Source of the DNA: Sporofaciens musculi
Lineage (GTDB): Bacteria > Bacillota > Clostridia > Lachnospirales > Lachnospiraceae
Reading direction: 5' to 3'
NCBI RefSeq assembly: GCF_009830285.1
Contig: NZ_WUQX01000001.1
Location: 496,501-560,500, forward strand
Length of the DNA stretch: 64,000 nt
The position numbers and the translations under genes are program-made. Each line of letters starts with the position of its first letter. Position 1 is the stretch's first letter. The notes beneath the pieces are model-generated. The model was not told the DNA's origin. It made no database searches and was given only the letters and a program-made list of their open reading frames with translations. Below are positions 34,836 through 43,528 of the stretch, piece after piece.

Positions 34836-35552
34836 ATGGTAAAGATAAGCAAAAGGCTTGCGATAGCCATTTGCGAGGATGAGACATATATATTAGAAGA
34901 ATTACGGAAAAAAGCAGAGAGATATATAAAGAAAAGACGATTAACTGCGAATATCAAAACCTATACGTCAGGAGAAGAACTGCTAAAAGAATCTGCCGCT
35001 TTTGACATTATCCTGTTAGATCTGAGGCTTCCGGGGCTTAATGGCATGGAGGTGGCAAAGCAGATTTCCGGCAAAAGCCCCATTATTTTTATCACCTCCT
35101 ATCAAGAGTATGCCCTGGAAGCGTTTGAGGTTGAAGCAGTTCATTATCTGCTTAAGCCGGTTACAGACGAACGCCTGTATGTGGCTATGGACAGGGCAAT
35201 ACGAAGGTCGAAGCAGGTGGACGATCAGACATTGACGCTTACAAAAGCCGGAGAAGCCCATGTGATTTTGGTTCGCGATATCTTATATTGCGAGGTACTC
35301 AACCATAGAGTCAGTATCCATACGGCGCAAGGTACGTTCGACTATTTTGGTACGCTGGATGTATTAGAAACCAGATTGGACGAGCGATTTTTTCGATGTC
35401 ACAGAAGTTTTATTGTAAATATGAGTTGTGTCGCAGGTCAGGAAAAAGGGACGGCTGTTCTGACAAATGGAGAACAAATCATGATATCCAGACGAAAACA
35501 GTCAGAATTTATGAAGAGCCTGTTAGAGTTCCTGAAAAATGAGGTGATATGA
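34836..35552 (+). CDS. LytTR-family response regulator (AgrA/ComE-like)
   Basis: The 238-residue regulator has a receiver domain with acidic cluster C13-E14-D15 and phosphoacceptor D62 in IILLDLRLPGLNG, switch Lys in LKPVTDERLYV, and a LytTR DNA-binding domain (VRDILYCEVLNHRVSIHT, FFRCHRSFIVNM). AgrA-type regulators act in peptide quorum sensing and bacteriocin control. GGAGGAG is nine bases before the ATG. It overlaps the kinase gene by four bases, and no agrB/agrD-like gene is seen nearby. Confidence 0.93.
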   Translation: MVKISKRLAIAICEDETYILEELRKKAERYIKKRRLTANIKTYTSGEELLKESAAFDIILLDLRLPGLNGMEVAKQISGKSPIIFITSYQEYALEAFEVEAVHYLLKPVTDERLYVAMDRAIRRSKQVDDQTLTLTKAGEAHVILVRDILYCEVLNHRVSIHTAQGTFDYFGTLDVLETRLDERFFRCHRSFIVNMSCVAGQEKGTAVLTNGEQIMISRRKQSEFMKSLLEFLKNEVI

Positions 35553-36868
35553 TGGAACAAGGGCAGATGCTTTCAGTCGGATTTTATGTCTGGTGGTTGT
35601 GCGTTAATAGCTGCCTTTTTTTGGCAGAGTTTTGTTTCATTCAGAATTTTACCAAAGTTCGGGCGAAAAAGTTTATGGTGCCCTATGTGCTGTTAAGCGA
35701 CCTGCTTACATTGTGGGTAATGTATGACCAAAGCGGGGGAGTTCTCAGATTACTTCTACATACAGGTATTATTGTATGTTTTACACGATTCGTTTTGAAG
35801 CTCAAGTGGGTCGCTGCGGTTGCCCCGACCCTGATTATTTTGACGCTTTTTACTTTTATGGAAGGTTTTCAGACGGTTCTGATGCGTTGGCTGTCAGAAC
35901 AGACGATGGAAAAGCGTATGGGGATTGTACTTCAAATGCTCATATCCGGTATGTTGGTTTTAATGCTTGCCGCCATATTGAGGTATGTTTCTAAGAAATA
36001 TGGGGATACGGGTCAGCAGAGAATCTCATCTTATCTGTATACGCTTCTTCTGCCATGTATATTTATTGTATGGGTAATTCGCAGCGGGCTTGGCCTGGAT
36101 ATGTGGATGAATTCTGAAGCCATGGGAAATAGATTCTTTGAGGAACAGTCTGTATTATGGGCAGTAGCGTGGCTTCTGGGGACATGCGTGATATTCTTCA
36201 TTATTCTGAAGCTGGTGCATAAGATTATTGTACTGTCCATACAGGAAAGAGAACAAAAGAGTTTAGAGGACCAGGTGAAGAAGCAGCGTATCTATTTAGC
36301 GGAGGCAGAAAAGAGGAATGAGCATTACCGCAGGTTCCAGCATGATATTGACAATCATTTTTTAGTTCTGACTGGTCTGTTTCGCGAGAAGAAATATGAT
36401 GAGGCAAGGGAATATTTTGAGCATCTGCATGATGTTTCTGACCGTCTGCTGATTGGCATTAAGACGGGCAATCCAGCGGCAGATATATTGTTAAATGAGA
36501 AGATAGGCTTTGCCAAGTCAAATGGCATTCAAGTAAAATATGATGTGAACCTTCCGTCAGATTGCGTCGTGGAAAATATGGATCTGTGTATTATTCTGGC
36601 AAATGCACTTGATAATGCGATACAGGCGTGTATGAAGGAAAATAGACAGCCAGAGATTTCCCTTATAGTTCGGAAGCGGTATCATTTTCTTGTTATTGAG
36701 ATTGAAAATACGAATTTAAAACATGGTAAGCCAGAATATGGTACCGGATTGAAAAACATAAAACATACGGTAGAAAAATACGAGGGAACAATGGAGATTG
36801 AGTCTGGCGGCGGCACGTTCAGGCTGACTGTGCTGTTGTGCATGAAGCCGTTTGCGAAGGGAGAGTGA
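35549..36868 (+). CDS. GHKL-type sensor histidine kinase (AgrC-like)
   Basis: The 439-residue protein has about six or seven membrane segments in the first 230 residues, a coiled linker, the H region HYRRFQHDIDNHFLVLTGLF with the phospho-His, and a GHKL ATPase domain (ILANALDNAIQACMKE and GTGLKNIKHTVEKYEG). This is the AgrC/ComD-like layout for sensing peptide signals. It overlaps LytTR by four bases, so the pair is translationally coupled. Start may be 35549 or the adjacent ATG at 35552. Confidence 0.92.
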   Translation: MMEQGQMLSVGFYVWWLCVNSCLFLAEFCFIQNFTKVRAKKFMVPYVLLSDLLTLWVMYDQSGGVLRLLLHTGIIVCFTRFVLKLKWVAAVAPTLIILTLFTFMEGFQTVLMRWLSEQTMEKRMGIVLQMLISGMLVLMLAAILRYVSKKYGDTGQQRISSYLYTLLLPCIFIVWVIRSGLGLDMWMNSEAMGNRFFEEQSVLWAVAWLLGTCVIFFIILKLVHKIIVLSIQEREQKSLEDQVKKQRIYLAEAEKRNEHYRRFQHDIDNHFLVLTGLFREKKYDEAREYFEHLHDVSDRLLIGIKTGNPAADILLNEKIGFAKSNGIQVKYDVNLPSDCVVENMDLCIILANALDNAIQACMKENRQPEISLIVRKRYHFLVIEIENTNLKHGKPEYGTGLKNIKHTVEKYEGTMEIESGGGTFRLTVLLCMKPFAKGE

Positions 36869-36946
36869 CCGTTTACGAGAACCTGCTTGTAAAGATATCA
36901 TGCTGTCCGATATATTTATTGAAAATATATACGGAGGTGGAGGTTT

Positions 36947-37390
36947 ATGGTAAAAAACGTAAAACCAGGCTATGTTAATCCATTGGAAATGATGAAGAAG
37001 GGCGGGCAGACGAACCGGCTTGGCTTAGGAGGTATGAAAACGGCAGAAAAGAAACGCAAATCCCTGGAGACGGAAAAGCAGTCGCTTCAGAATTCTCTGC
37101 TGCTTATGAAGGGGACCTCCGGCGATGCAGGGGCCTCGGAAGAAAGTATTGAAGTGTTGGAGAAAAAGCTGGAGGAGATTACGAAAGAGCTTCAGTCGGG
37201 CAGGAGGGTGATGGCAGAGGAGTGGATGACCAATGACACACAGACGGAGGAGGGCGAGATGTCTGCGCTGCGTGGCAAATTTGATCGGTTCATGAAATCA
37301 GAGTCCGAAGAATCGGCGGGATGCTACGAGCTTTGGAAGGACGATGAGAAGGGGTATAGGATTGCGTATAAAGCATTCGAGAATGAGTAA
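36947..37390 (+). CDS. Small coiled-coil protein of unknown function
   Basis: The 147-residue protein starts with a short Gly/Lys-rich part, has a long Lys/Glu/Gln helical section (about residues 25-80) likely to form a coiled coil, then a mixed C-terminus ending ELWKDDEKGYRIAYKAFENE. No signal or membrane segment. I do not recognise it. AGGAGGTGGAGG precedes the ATG, 79 bases after the GHKL kinase, and a terminator follows. Confidence 0.7.
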   Translation: MVKNVKPGYVNPLEMMKKGGQTNRLGLGGMKTAEKKRKSLETEKQSLQNSLLLMKGTSGDAGASEESIEVLEKKLEEITKELQSGRRVMAEEWMTNDTQTEEGEMSALRGKFDRFMKSESEESAGCYELWKDDEKGYRIAYKAFENE

Positions 37391-37396
37391 GCAAAG

Positions 37397-37439
37397 GAGA
37401 GTGTCTGGGAATACAAGGAGTTCCCAACACTCTCTTTTT
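37397..37439 (+). terminator. Terminator after the coiled-coil protein gene
   Basis: GAGAGTGT (37397-37404) and ACACTCTC (37427-37434) pair, with GGGAA/TTCCC above, followed by T5. Confidence 0.75.
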
Positions 37440-37448
37440 GTTGGATGC

Positions 37449-37803
37449 TATTCTAATTTTCCGTCCAGGAATGTGTACAGAATATTCTGGGGTGCATCAT
37501 AATAGAAGCTGCTGTTATAATCATCAATCTTATCGCTGACAAAAGAATGGTAGGCTTCAAATAGAGCATCTATGACAGAGATTTCCTTTTCTTTCGATAT
37601 TCCAAGGATTAGGCGCTTATATACTTTGCCGATATCCCAATAGCTAGGAATTGCATATTGGGCGGCTTTGATATTGTCAAAGCTGCCGTCTGGCAGTTGA
37701 GCTTCTTCGATGAAGCTGTCGCTTACTGCGTCAATATTATCGCTGTGGTATATGTCAGCCAGATCGTATATTTTTTCGATGGCTTCTCTGCCTGCTTCTG
37801 AAA
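37449..37803 (-). pseudogene. 3' fragment of an unidentified minus-strand gene
   Basis: The minus strand is open for about 115 codons from about 37803 to a TAG at 37449-37451, with no start codon. The sequence (ending DAPQNILYTFLDGKLE, with AAQYAIPSYWDIGKVYKRLI) looks like a genuine soluble protein C-terminus rich in Asp, Ile and Tyr. It stops at the point where a plus-strand response-regulator remnant begins, so it was probably truncated by a rearrangement. I cannot name the family; a start or frameshift could still make it an intact small protein. Confidence 0.5.
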
Positions 37804-37989
37804 AACAGTGGAAGGGTGCTCACCCGCAGTATGATTCTGGACAAGCTCTGGGATGGGGCCGGAAATTTTGTTGATGACAATACCTTATCTGTATATGTAC
37901 GCCGACTTCGTGAAAAACTGGAAAAGGACCCGTCAAAGCCTAAACATCTGAAAACGGTTCGGGGCTTCGGCTACCAGTGGAAGGAGTGA
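37798..37989 (+). pseudogene. C-terminal winged-helix remnant of an OmpR-family response regulator
   Basis: About 64 codons remain of a response regulator: LKNSGRVLTRSMILDKLWD followed by DDNTLSVYVRRLREKLEKDP and the final VRGFGYQWKE and TGA at 37987-37989. The receiver domain with its phosphoacceptor Asp and the start codon are missing; the frame is cut at the unidentified minus-strand fragment. The kinase at 37995 follows immediately, as expected for a two-component pair that has lost its regulator. Confidence 0.8.
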
Positions 37990-37994
37990 GGGGC

Positions 37995-39215
37995 TTGAGG
38001 TTTCTATATGAAAGACAGACACGGAGATTTTATGTATTTCTAGTAACAGCGTGTATAGCACAAATCTGTTTGTTGGGAGTATGCGGTATTTTTCAAGCTC
38101 AGGACATCAGGAGAATACTTGTAGATCGAGAGCTTGCGGCAGCTTCTTATCTGCTTGCGGCAGATGTTTCGCCAGAGGTAGTGGCGGCTGCATGGAATCA
38201 CAGGGAGGTGACGGAAGAAGGGGTAGAATTACTTAACAAAATCGGACATACCAAGCAGACGTATAGCTATCTGCTGCTTACCGAGCAGACATATCTTCCG
38301 TTGATTTTGATATTGCTGTGTGTAGGGCTTGTATTTGCAGCGGTTATATTGATTGGGGCCGCCAGGTTTTTTCGGCACAGAGAACAAGTATATGAAGATG
38401 CAGGGAAGGTGATTGCCAGGTACGCCCAAAATCAGTTCGCCATGCATCTGCCAGCAGGGGAGACGGGGACAATCTACCAGTTGTTTGGAAGCATTGAACA
38501 GCTTGCTCAGTCTTTGCAGGCGAAAAGTGAGATGGAGTATAAGGCAAAAATGTTTTTAAGAGATATGATATCAAATATTTCCCATCAAATAAAAACGCCG
38601 ATTGCGGCATTGGGTATGTATATGGAAATCATTATGGAGGAGTCGGGAAATGAAGATGTTGTGAAGGAATTTTCCAGGAAATCCGCACAGTCTCTGGAAC
38701 GAATTGAACATCTGGTTCAGTCGCTGCTTAAGATGGCGCGGCTGAATACGGGAAATATTGTATTTGAGAAACAAAAATGTTTTGCGTCGGAAATTGTTGA
38801 GCAGGCGGTATGTGACTTGCTGGAACGGGCAAGGCGGGAGGGGAAACGGATTTTAACGGAAGGGGAGCCCCAGGGGGTTCTTTTCTGTGATTCTGATTGG
38901 ACGAAGGAGGCAGTCGGCAATCTTATAAAAAATGCGTTAGATCATACAGAAGAAGGAGGCGTTATCCGGATATCTTGGAAGCAGTCTCCGGCAGTTTTTC
39001 GTTTCAATGTGGAGGACAATGGATGCGGTATTGCCAGTGAGGATATTCATCACATTTTCAAGCAGTTTTACCGAAGCAGAACCTCCAGTGACAGGCAGGG
39101 GGCAGGGCTTGGGCTATCTCTTGCAAAAGGGATTGTGGAGGGGCAGGGCGGAAGCATTTCTGTGGAAAGCCGACCTGGGGAGGGGAGTATATTTAAGATA
39201 AACTTTTTGATATAG
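37995..39215 (+). CDS. Sensor histidine kinase (BceS-like) without intact regulator
   Basis: The 406-residue kinase has two membrane segments (about 11-32 and 96-120) with a 65-residue loop, a linker, H box SNISHQIKTPIAAL, N box (VGNLIKNALDHTEE) and G boxes (DNGCGI, GLGLSLAKGIVEG). A TTG start at 37995 with AAGGAG eight bases upstream fits best; a GTG at 37977 lies inside the regulator remnant. Its partner regulator is truncated and the ABC genes it would serve start 1.2 kb downstream beyond an Rpn-family gene. Confidence 0.87.
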   Translation: MRFLYERQTRRFYVFLVTACIAQICLLGVCGIFQAQDIRRILVDRELAAASYLLAADVSPEVVAAAWNHREVTEEGVELLNKIGHTKQTYSYLLLTEQTYLPLILILLCVGLVFAAVILIGAARFFRHREQVYEDAGKVIARYAQNQFAMHLPAGETGTIYQLFGSIEQLAQSLQAKSEMEYKAKMFLRDMISNISHQIKTPIAALGMYMEIIMEESGNEDVVKEFSRKSAQSLERIEHLVQSLLKMARLNTGNIVFEKQKCFASEIVEQAVCDLLERARREGKRILTEGEPQGVLFCDSDWTKEAVGNLIKNALDHTEEGGVIRISWKQSPAVFRFNVEDNGCGIASEDIHHIFKQFYRSRTSSDRQGAGLGLSLAKGIVEGQGGSISVESRPGEGSIFKINFLI

Positions 39216-39238
39216 AAGGGCTTCGATGCAATTAATGA

Positions 39239-39276
39239 AGGAAGCGGCTGGCCTTTACAGGAAAAGGCCGCTTCCT
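39239..39276. terminator. Hairpin between kinase and Rpn gene
   Basis: AGGAAGCGGC (39239-39248) and GCCGCTTCCT (39267-39276) form a perfect 10-bp stem. It lies between convergent genes and likely ends both, though the T-tracts are weak. Confidence 0.5.
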
Positions 39277-39284
39277 GAGTAAAA

Positions 39285-40163
39285 TTATTTGTCGTCTGGC
39301 TTATTAGGGAATAATTCAGCCATAAGTTTGTTTCGGTAAGCTTCATCTTCAGAGGCTTTTTCTAAATCGTCTATACGATTATTTGAAATCAGGAATTTCA
39401 CAAGTGAGAAAGCATTATTTTCACCTTTAGTAATACCTTTAGAGATTCCTCTGTTTTCAATTTTATCAAGAACTTCACACATTTTTGTATTCCCTCCTTC
39501 CATCTCCGGACTGTATACATCTTTGAAACGGTTATCCCTTGTCATAACAGACATTAATTGCAACAATTCATGTACATGTTTCATTGTAGTATCAGGGGCA
39601 GTATAGTCGCGATTTTTACGCATTTGTACAAAATAATCTGCCACAATATGAAAATCACTTTGAAACATTTGCACCTGTTCATCACTTAAATATGCAATCT
39701 GAAAAAGATTCATTTTGTAATCATTTACATAAGGCTTCAATTCTTCCGGAATTGATAAGCTGTCATAAAGTGTTGTTGGGACATTCCAGTATTTATCATA
39801 TCCAAAATAAAGAACTAATGTGATGATTGGATAACGAGCAGCTTTTTTATTTGTTAAAAGTTGAGCCCGATAGGCAGCCCCATCATAACCGAACAGGCGG
39901 AGGGGCATATCGGAATCGATGACAGTTTGGTTTTCAAGTCCGTAAAACGCAATACGAACCAGTCCAAAACGCCAGTACTTTGCAACGTCTCGCTCTTGTG
40001 CGTGGAGTTTTCCGTCGGCCTTGTAACTGGAATAAGGACTTTCTTCTTCTAAATCGTCCTCTTTTACCACAAGTTTTCCACTAAAGAGAAGTACATTGAC
40101 AATGTCAGCGAATACGTCGTTGTATGCTTCTAAAGTTTTTTCGGCAATATCTTTTTCAGCCAT
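39285..40163 (-). CDS. Rpn-family recombination-promoting nuclease / transposase-like protein
   Basis: The 292-residue product matches the PD-(D/E)XK Rpn/T4-like 'putative transposase' family: NDVFADIVNVLLFSGKLVV near residue 15, HAQERDVAKYWRFGLVRIAFYGLENQ and ITLVLYFGYDKYWN, with the tail NRIDDLEKASEDEAYRNKLM. Such nucleases promote recombination and are multi-copy in gut Clostridia. The start at 40163 has GAAAGGAAG nearby. It is on the opposite strand to the kinase and ABC genes on either side and separates them, which suggests it was inserted in a Bce-like module. Confidence 0.85.
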   Translation of the reverse strand: MAEKDIAEKTLEAYNDVFADIVNVLLFSGKLVVKEDDLEEESPYSSYKADGKLHAQERDVAKYWRFGLVRIAFYGLENQTVIDSDMPLRLFGYDGAAYRAQLLTNKKAARYPIITLVLYFGYDKYWNVPTTLYDSLSIPEELKPYVNDYKMNLFQIAYLSDEQVQMFQSDFHIVADYFVQMRKNRDYTAPDTTMKHVHELLQLMSVMTRDNRFKDVYSPEMEGGNTKMCEVLDKIENRGISKGITKGENNAFSLVKFLISNNRIDDLEKASEDEAYRNKLMAELFPNKPDDK

Positions 40164-40293
40164 AAAACTTCCTTTCTGCATAATAGTATGTTTCGACCTA
40201 CTTTTATTATACAACGCTGCCGGACGGTTGCAAGTAAAAAATACTAAGTTTATAATTGACAAATAATAAGGCAGCCAAAATTCTTACTAAACT

Positions 40294-40322
40294 GTAAGGT
40301 CTGATTCACCGGAATGTAAGGG
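40294..40322 (+). repeat. TGTAAGG direct repeats, 22-bp period, upstream of ABC genes
   Basis: TGTAAGG occurs at 40294-40300 and 40316-40322, two helical turns apart, with CTTAC also at 40284 forming a partial inverted pair. A TATGAT -10 lies at 40332-40337. This is a likely response-regulator site for the ABC promoter, but the cognate regulator is truncated. Confidence 0.35.
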
Positions 40323-40434
40323 ATAGATGCTATGATTTATTTGTATCTATAAAGCGGTATGTCTGAAAAAGACGGTGAAACGTTCGTAAGGGCATATTCC
40401 AGAGCAGTATTTAAGAAAGGAAATGGTGTAATCA

Positions 40435-41119
40435 GTGGAAATATTAAAAGTAGAAAACCTAAGCAAAGTATATGGAACAGGAGAAGCCCGTGTTGAAGCG
40501 CTAAAGCAGGTGTCCTTTTCCATGGAGAGAGGAGAGTTCGGCGCAGTCGTAGGAGTTTCCGGCTCTGGAAAGAGCACGCTTTTAAATTGTATCGGCGGTC
40601 TTGACGAGGCAGACAAGGGAAAAGTATTCTTAAGCGGAAGGGATTTATTCGCGATGGGAGAGAATGAGCGCACCATCTTTCGCAGGCAGAACATTGGATT
40701 TATCTTTCAGTCCTTTCATTTAATTCCAGAGCTTGATGTAGAGCAGAACATTATTTTCCCCCCTTCTGCTGGATTACAAGAAGCCGGAGCAGGAACGGGT
40801 GGACGAGATTTTGGAGGTGCTCGGTCTTGAAAACAGGCGGAGGCATCTGCCAGCGCAGTTATCCGGAGGGCAGCAGCAGAGGGTGGCAATCGGACGCGCG
40901 CTCATCACCCATCCGGCGCTGGTCCTTGCCGACGAGCCTACGGGGAATCTGGATTCCCAGAGCAGCCAGGATGTAATGGCCCTACTGTGTAAGGCATCCC
41001 GCCACTATCAGCAGACGGTTCTGATGATTACCCACAATATGAAGCTTACGGCATCGGCGGACCGTGTGTTTCGGGTTACAGACGGCGAGCTTAAGGAGCT
41101 GGGAGGTGAGACAGAATGA
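40435..41119 (+). pseudogene. ABC transporter ATP-binding protein (BceA/MacB-type), frameshifted
   Basis: Two overlapping frames together encode a complete LolD/MacB-like ATPase of about 228 residues. The first (from GTG 40435) holds Walker A GVSGSGKST and Q loop FIFQSFHLIPEL; the second holds LSGGQQQR, Walker B LVLADEPTGNLD and H-loop MITHN. The break is at a run of six C (40758-40763); five C would give FPLLLDYKKPEQERVDEILE and restore the reading frame. It could be a sequencing error, a real mutation or phase variation. The permease starts at 41116, overlapping the ATPase end by four bases. Confidence 0.85.
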
Positions 41120-43467
41120 AGCATTATCTGGACTTAATCAAAATCTCGGCAAAGCGGCACCGGAAACAGAATCGTATGACCAGGCTTTGCATTGTTCTTG
41201 CGGTATTTCTGGTAACAGTTATCTTTGGAATGGCGGATATGGAGATGCGCTCTCAGTATATTCAGGCAATTAAGACGGACGGAAGCTGGCACGCGGCCTT
41301 TGCTATGGAGGATGAGCAGGGGGCGTTGCTTAGAGAGCGTCCGGAGGTGGAGGAAATCGCAAGGTATGGAACCTTGAATTACCACTTAGAGGACGGTTAT
41401 CAGCTTGGCGGAGTCGAAACAGGAATCTGCGGATTTGACAGGGAATTTCAGGAAATGCTTCCGGATGCGCAGATTACGGAGGGAACGTTTCCTGAAAATG
41501 CCCAGGAGATCGCTCTTAATGAAAACGCAATGGAACAGTTGGAGGTGCAGATTGGGGAAGCTGTGGATATGACCACGCCTCAGGGGGAGAGACGCCAGTA
41601 TCGAATTACGGGAGTTGCAAAGAATACGGCATTGACGGCAGAGCTGGATGCTTTCTGTGTATTTCTTAGCACAGACGGATTCCTGGCGTTACATTCAGAA
41701 GAAACAGAGGCAGCCAGGGAAGGGCTTTATTTTGTTCGGTTTCGGAGGTTTTGTAATATTCAGAAGGCAATCGATGAGATTGAAGCCCAGTTTGGACTTG
41801 CGCCTGAGCAGGTGCGGCAGAATGTAAAGGTTCTTATGATGATGCTTCAGACCAGGGATTCCTACCTGTTATCCTTCTACCTGATTGCCGGAATGTTGGC
41901 GGTACTGGTGGTGATTGCCGGGATTCTTATGATAACCGCAAGCATAAACAGCAGTATTGTAAGGCGCACTGAATTTTTCGGGATGCTGCGCTGCCTTGGG
42001 GCCACCAGGAAGCAGGTAGTCCGCTTTGTACGCAGAGAAGCTCTCGGCTGGTGCAAAGGGGCCATACCTGCGGGGGTGGCGGCAGGGACGGTAGTGATAT
42101 GGGGCTTATGCTGGATGCTGCGGTTTTTAAGCCCAGGGCTTTTTGACGGACTTCCGGTATTTGGAATCAGTTATCTGGGAATAGGAGTCGGGATTGTTGT
42201 GGGCTTTATTACGGTTCTTTTGGCTGCGCGTTCTCCGGCCAAGCGTGCCGCAGGGGTGTCGCCGCTTATGGCGGTTTCTGGAAATGCGGGGACGGTGAAG
42301 GCTGCAAAACGGGCGGCTCATACACGGCTCTTTAAGGTTGATATGGCGTTGGGAATTCATCATGCATCCGGCAGTAAAAAGAATTTCCTTCTGGTCACAG
42401 GCTCGTTTGCATTCAGTATCATTTTATTCCTTGGGTTTAGTACGGCTATTGATTTTATGAACCATGCGGTCACGCCTTTGCGTCCGTCGGCGCCGGATAT
42501 AGCCGTCAATATCAGAGATGGAGGCCTGAATCAGATTCCCCCAGAGCTTGTAAGAGAATTAGAGGAATATGAGGGAATAAAGAACATATTTAGGAAGGGC
42601 TATGCAGTTCTTACGCTGCCGGCGGACGAAAGGCAGGTGGTTGCCATCTCTTATGACGAGCTTAATCTTATAATGGCGGAGGATTTACTGATTGAAGGCA
42701 GGCTTAAGGAGGTTATAGACGGGGAGGGCGTACTTTCTGTATTTTTAGAGGAAAATACTTTTGATATCGGAAGCAGCCTTTTAGTATCGGCAGGCGGGAA
42801 AGAACAGGAAATTTGCGTGTCGGGTGTCATAGAGTGTGTGAGTGATGTTCTGGATTACAAGACCAATACAATGATCTGCTCAGAGGAGTTGTTCCAGGAG
42901 ATTACGGGAGAGAAGGGGTACACGGTGCTTGACATACAGCTTGAAAAAGACGTTACCGACGGGCAGGTGAAGGGAATCCGAAGGGCGATTGAACAGGAAT
43001 GTGGAAGTAATATTGCTTTTTCTGATAAACGAATGAAAAACCAGGAAACAAAGGGCGCATACTATTCTATGTCAATTTTTCTCTATGGTTTTCTGGGCGT
43101 TATCGCCTTAATCGCATTTTTTAATATCATTAACTGTATTGCCATGAGCGTGTCGGCGCAGATGCGGGAATATGGCGCAATGCGTGCCATTGGAATGACC
43201 GTGAGACAGCTAATACGGATGGTATTTGCCGAGACCCTGACATATACGGTCTTTGGCGTTGTCTTAGGGTGTCTGGCAGGTGTTCCACTTAATTGGTTCA
43301 TGTTTCGGACCATGGTGACAAATAAGTGGGGAGAAGCATGGACGGTTCCGATTTGGGAGATGGCGGTGATTGTATTGGTTATGGCTTCGTCTGTGTGTCT
43401 GGCGGTGCTGGGGCCGGCAAGGCGGATAAAAGGAATGACCGTGGTAGATACCATAAGCAGAGAATAA
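41116..43467 (+). CDS. FtsX-type ABC permease (BceB/MacB-like)
   Basis: The 783-residue permease has two FtsX modules: a first membrane segment near 20-38, an extracellular domain, a group of three helices around 250-375, and a C-terminal half (from about 430) with another extracellular domain and three helices near 655-770 (FFNIINCIAMSVSAQMREYGA). It overlaps the broken ATPase by four bases. With the kinase upstream it would have been part of a peptide-antibiotic detoxification module; whether it works depends on the ATPase frameshift. Confidence 0.88.
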   Translation: MKHYLDLIKISAKRHRKQNRMTRLCIVLAVFLVTVIFGMADMEMRSQYIQAIKTDGSWHAAFAMEDEQGALLRERPEVEEIARYGTLNYHLEDGYQLGGVETGICGFDREFQEMLPDAQITEGTFPENAQEIALNENAMEQLEVQIGEAVDMTTPQGERRQYRITGVAKNTALTAELDAFCVFLSTDGFLALHSEETEAAREGLYFVRFRRFCNIQKAIDEIEAQFGLAPEQVRQNVKVLMMMLQTRDSYLLSFYLIAGMLAVLVVIAGILMITASINSSIVRRTEFFGMLRCLGATRKQVVRFVRREALGWCKGAIPAGVAAGTVVIWGLCWMLRFLSPGLFDGLPVFGISYLGIGVGIVVGFITVLLAARSPAKRAAGVSPLMAVSGNAGTVKAAKRAAHTRLFKVDMALGIHHASGSKKNFLLVTGSFAFSIILFLGFSTAIDFMNHAVTPLRPSAPDIAVNIRDGGLNQIPPELVRELEEYEGIKNIFRKGYAVLTLPADERQVVAISYDELNLIMAEDLLIEGRLKEVIDGEGVLSVFLEENTFDIGSSLLVSAGGKEQEICVSGVIECVSDVLDYKTNTMICSEELFQEITGEKGYTVLDIQLEKDVTDGQVKGIRRAIEQECGSNIAFSDKRMKNQETKGAYYSMSIFLYGFLGVIALIAFFNIINCIAMSVSAQMREYGAMRAIGMTVRQLIRMVFAETLTYTVFGVVLGCLAGVPLNWFMFRTMVTNKWGEAWTVPIWEMAVIVLVMASSVCLAVLGPARRIKGMTVVDTISRE

Positions 43468-43480
43468 TTGGTCATTTTTA

Positions 43481-43510
43481 TTTACACGGTATTTCAGGGT
43501 GCATTATAAT
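43481..43510 (+). promoter_or_regulatory. Promoter of the RR-HK pair at 43.5 kb
   Basis: TTTACA (43481-43486) and TATAAT (43505-43510) are 18 bases apart. The start is 18 bases downstream, after GGGGTGAT. Confidence 0.6.
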
Positions 43511-43528
43511 AAGCAGGGGTGATGTAAA

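Noticed and set aside
34790..34837. 15-codon frame upstream of LytTR as a peptide pheromone precursor
   Set aside because: Ribosome-site spacing is too short and the sequence has no AgrD-like or leader features.
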